This document shows positions 4,467 to 5,431 of a stretch of DNA of 5,431 nt, piece by piece. Below the pieces are notes generated by a model that had not been told where the DNA came from, searched no databases, and was given only the letters and a program-made list of their open reading frames with translations. Position numbers and translations under genes: made by a program. The stretch is from an uncultured Oscillospiraceae bacterium. GTDB taxonomy: Bacteria; Bacillota; Clostridia; Oscillospirales; Oscillospiraceae. The DNA is taken from contig CAAGIT010000054.1 in the NCBI GenBank assembly GCA_900769995.1, positions 1 through 5,431 of the forward strand, read 5' to 3'. Numbering within the stretch: the stretch's first letter is position 1; each line of letters starts with the position of its first letter.

Positions 4467-5431
4467 ATGTTTGTAGATAAAGTCAAAATTTTTGTAAAGG
4501 CCGGACATGGCGGCAACGGTGCGGTAGCCTTCCACCGCGAAAAGTACGTTGCAGCCGGCGGCCCTGACGGCGGTGACGGCGGCAAGGGCGGCAATATCGT
4601 CCTGCGTGTCAACGATAACCTCAACACCCTGATGGATTTTCGTTATAAGCGGAAATACGCGGCATCTCCCGGTGAGGACGGTCAGGGCGGCCGCCGATTC
4701 GGCAAAAAAGGTGAGGATCTGGTGATACAGATCCCGCGCGGCACCGTTGTGCGCGATGCCGAAACGAATGAGATCATCAAGGATATGTCCGATTCCGAGG
4801 ATTATATTCTCTGCAAGGGCGGCAGAGGCGGTTGGGGCAATAAGCATTTTGCAACGCCGACCCGTCAGGTCCCGCGTTTTGCAAAGTCGGGTCTGCCCGG
4901 CGAGGAGCATGAGGTCATTTTGGAGCTGAAGCTTCTGGCGGATGTGGGCTTGGTCGGCTTCCCGAATGTCGGAAAATCGACCCTGCTGTCCGTGACCTCC
5001 AATGCCCATCCGAAGATCGCCAACTACCATTTTACCACCCTGTACCCCAATCTCGGCGTGATCTACGTGGAAGAGGGCGTGTCCTTTGTCATGGCGGATA
5101 TTCCCGGCATTATCGAAGGTGCAGCAGAGGGCGCGGGTCTGGGCCATGATTTCCTGCGGCATATCGACCGCTGCCGTCTGATGGTGCACATCGTTGATGT
5201 CTCCGGCTCTGAGGATCGCGACCCCATCGAGGACTTTGAGAAGATCAATGCCGAGCTGAAGCAGTATTCCGACGATCTTGCGAGCCGCCCGATGATCGTA
5301 GCCGCCAATAAGTGCGACTTGATCCCCGAGGGTAGTGACAATCTGGAACGTCTGCGCAGCTATGTCACCGAGCGCGGCTATCCGTTCTTTGAGATTTCCG
5401 CCGCAACGACACAGGGCACCAAACAGCTTGT
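4467..5431 (+). CDS. obgE: GTPase Obg (CgtA), cut by the right edge
   Basis: 321 codons are visible and the C-terminus is missing. Residues 1-158 are the glycine-rich Obg fold (MFVDKVKIFVKAGHGGNGAV, GGPDGGDGGKGG, and KGGRGGWGNKHF at 117-128). The GTPase domain follows with all motifs intact: G1 GFPNVGKS (164-171), G2 region FTTLYPNLG (189-197), G3 DIPG (211-214), G4 NKCD (281-284) and G5 SAATTQG (311-317). The usual C-terminal OCT domain would lie beyond the window. Obg proteins bind the 50S subunit and act in late large-subunit assembly and stress response; in Bacillus the protein also affects sporulation. The ATG at 4467 follows AAAGGA (4451-4456) by ten bases. Two nearer ATGs (4456, 4460) are out of frame. 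No separate promoter is evident in the 65-base gap, so expression probably depends on read-through of the terminator. Confidence 0.97.
   Translation, partial: MFVDKVKIFVKAGHGGNGAVAFHREKYVAAGGPDGGDGGKGGNIVLRVNDNLNTLMDFRYKRKYAASPGEDGQGGRRFGKKGEDLVIQIPRGTVVRDAETNEIIKDMSDSEDYILCKGGRGGWGNKHFATPTRQVPRFAKSGLPGEEHEVILELKLLADVGLVGFPNVGKSTLLSVTSNAHPKIANYHFTTLYPNLGVIYVEEGVSFVMADIPGIIEGAAEGAGLGHDFLRHIDRCRLMVHIVDVSGSEDRDPIEDFEKINAELKQYSDDLASRPMIVAANKCDLIPEGSDNLERLRSYVTERGYPFFEISAATTQGTKQL

Noticed and set aside
3757..5189. Long minus-strand open frames opposite prp, rpmA and obgE (3757-4431 and 4428-5189)
   Set aside because: They lie antisense to well-conserved genes, have low-complexity reverse-complement character and no family motifs.
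1..5431. CRISPR arrays, tRNA or rRNA genes, insertion sequences, toxin-antitoxin or phage-defence genes
   Set aside because: I looked for regularly spaced repeats, tRNA cloverleaf arms, transposase motifs and defence-type domains and saw none. The Xer gene alone, without element genes, does not indicate a mobile element.

Overview
The window looks like a chromosomal segment of a Gram-positive, low-to-medium G+C anaerobe of the class Clostridia, probably near the Oscillospiraceae/Ruminococcaceae. This is inferred from the order rplU-prp-rpmA-obgE, an L27 with a Prp-cleavable N-terminal extension, an ApbE lipoprotein paired with a NusG domain II protein, strong sigma-A type promoters and a TIGR04086-type small membrane protein. 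No 16S rRNA or other strict taxonomic marker is present, so the placement is tentative.

Layout, left to right. Positions 1-243 are non-coding: a strong palindrome with a possible alternative fold (1-86), then a hairpin terminator (158-190) that probably ends a gene lying off the left edge. A small four-helix membrane protein follows (244-630, +). Positions 631-983 are an AT-rich intergenic region holding a short hairpin, three spaced CATAAT repeats that include an 11-base match to a Xer half-site, a good promoter and a structured leader. Next is an intact tyrosine recombinase of the XerD/XerC type (984-1868, +). It converges on a two-gene minus-strand operon, apbE (3298-2312) then a NusG domain II protein (2315-1959), which overlap by four bases. 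Each side of the convergent junction has its own terminator hairpin, and the minus-strand one lies inside the 3' end of the recombinase gene.

Positions 3299-3481 are a compact divergent control region. Two consensus promoters stand back to back, and their -35 boxes form an 8-3-8 palindrome. One drives apbE leftward. The other drives a structured leader, probably a ribosomal protein L21 leader, followed by rplU (L21), prp (cysteine protease), rpmA (L27), a strong terminator and obgE (GTPase, cut by the right edge).

Functionally, the right half is a ribosome-assembly module: L21 and L27 are 50S proteins, Prp trims the L27 precursor, and Obg is a GTPase of late 50S assembly. The minus-strand pair belongs to extracytoplasmic flavoprotein maturation: ApbE attaches FMN to target proteins, none of which are in this window. 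The recombinase is likely a housekeeping chromosome-dimer resolution enzyme, although a mobile-element origin cannot be excluded from sequence alone. I found no clearly new multi-gene system. The most interesting signals are in non-coding DNA: the Xer-like repeats upstream of the recombinase, the shared -35 palindrome, and the strand-polarised terminator.
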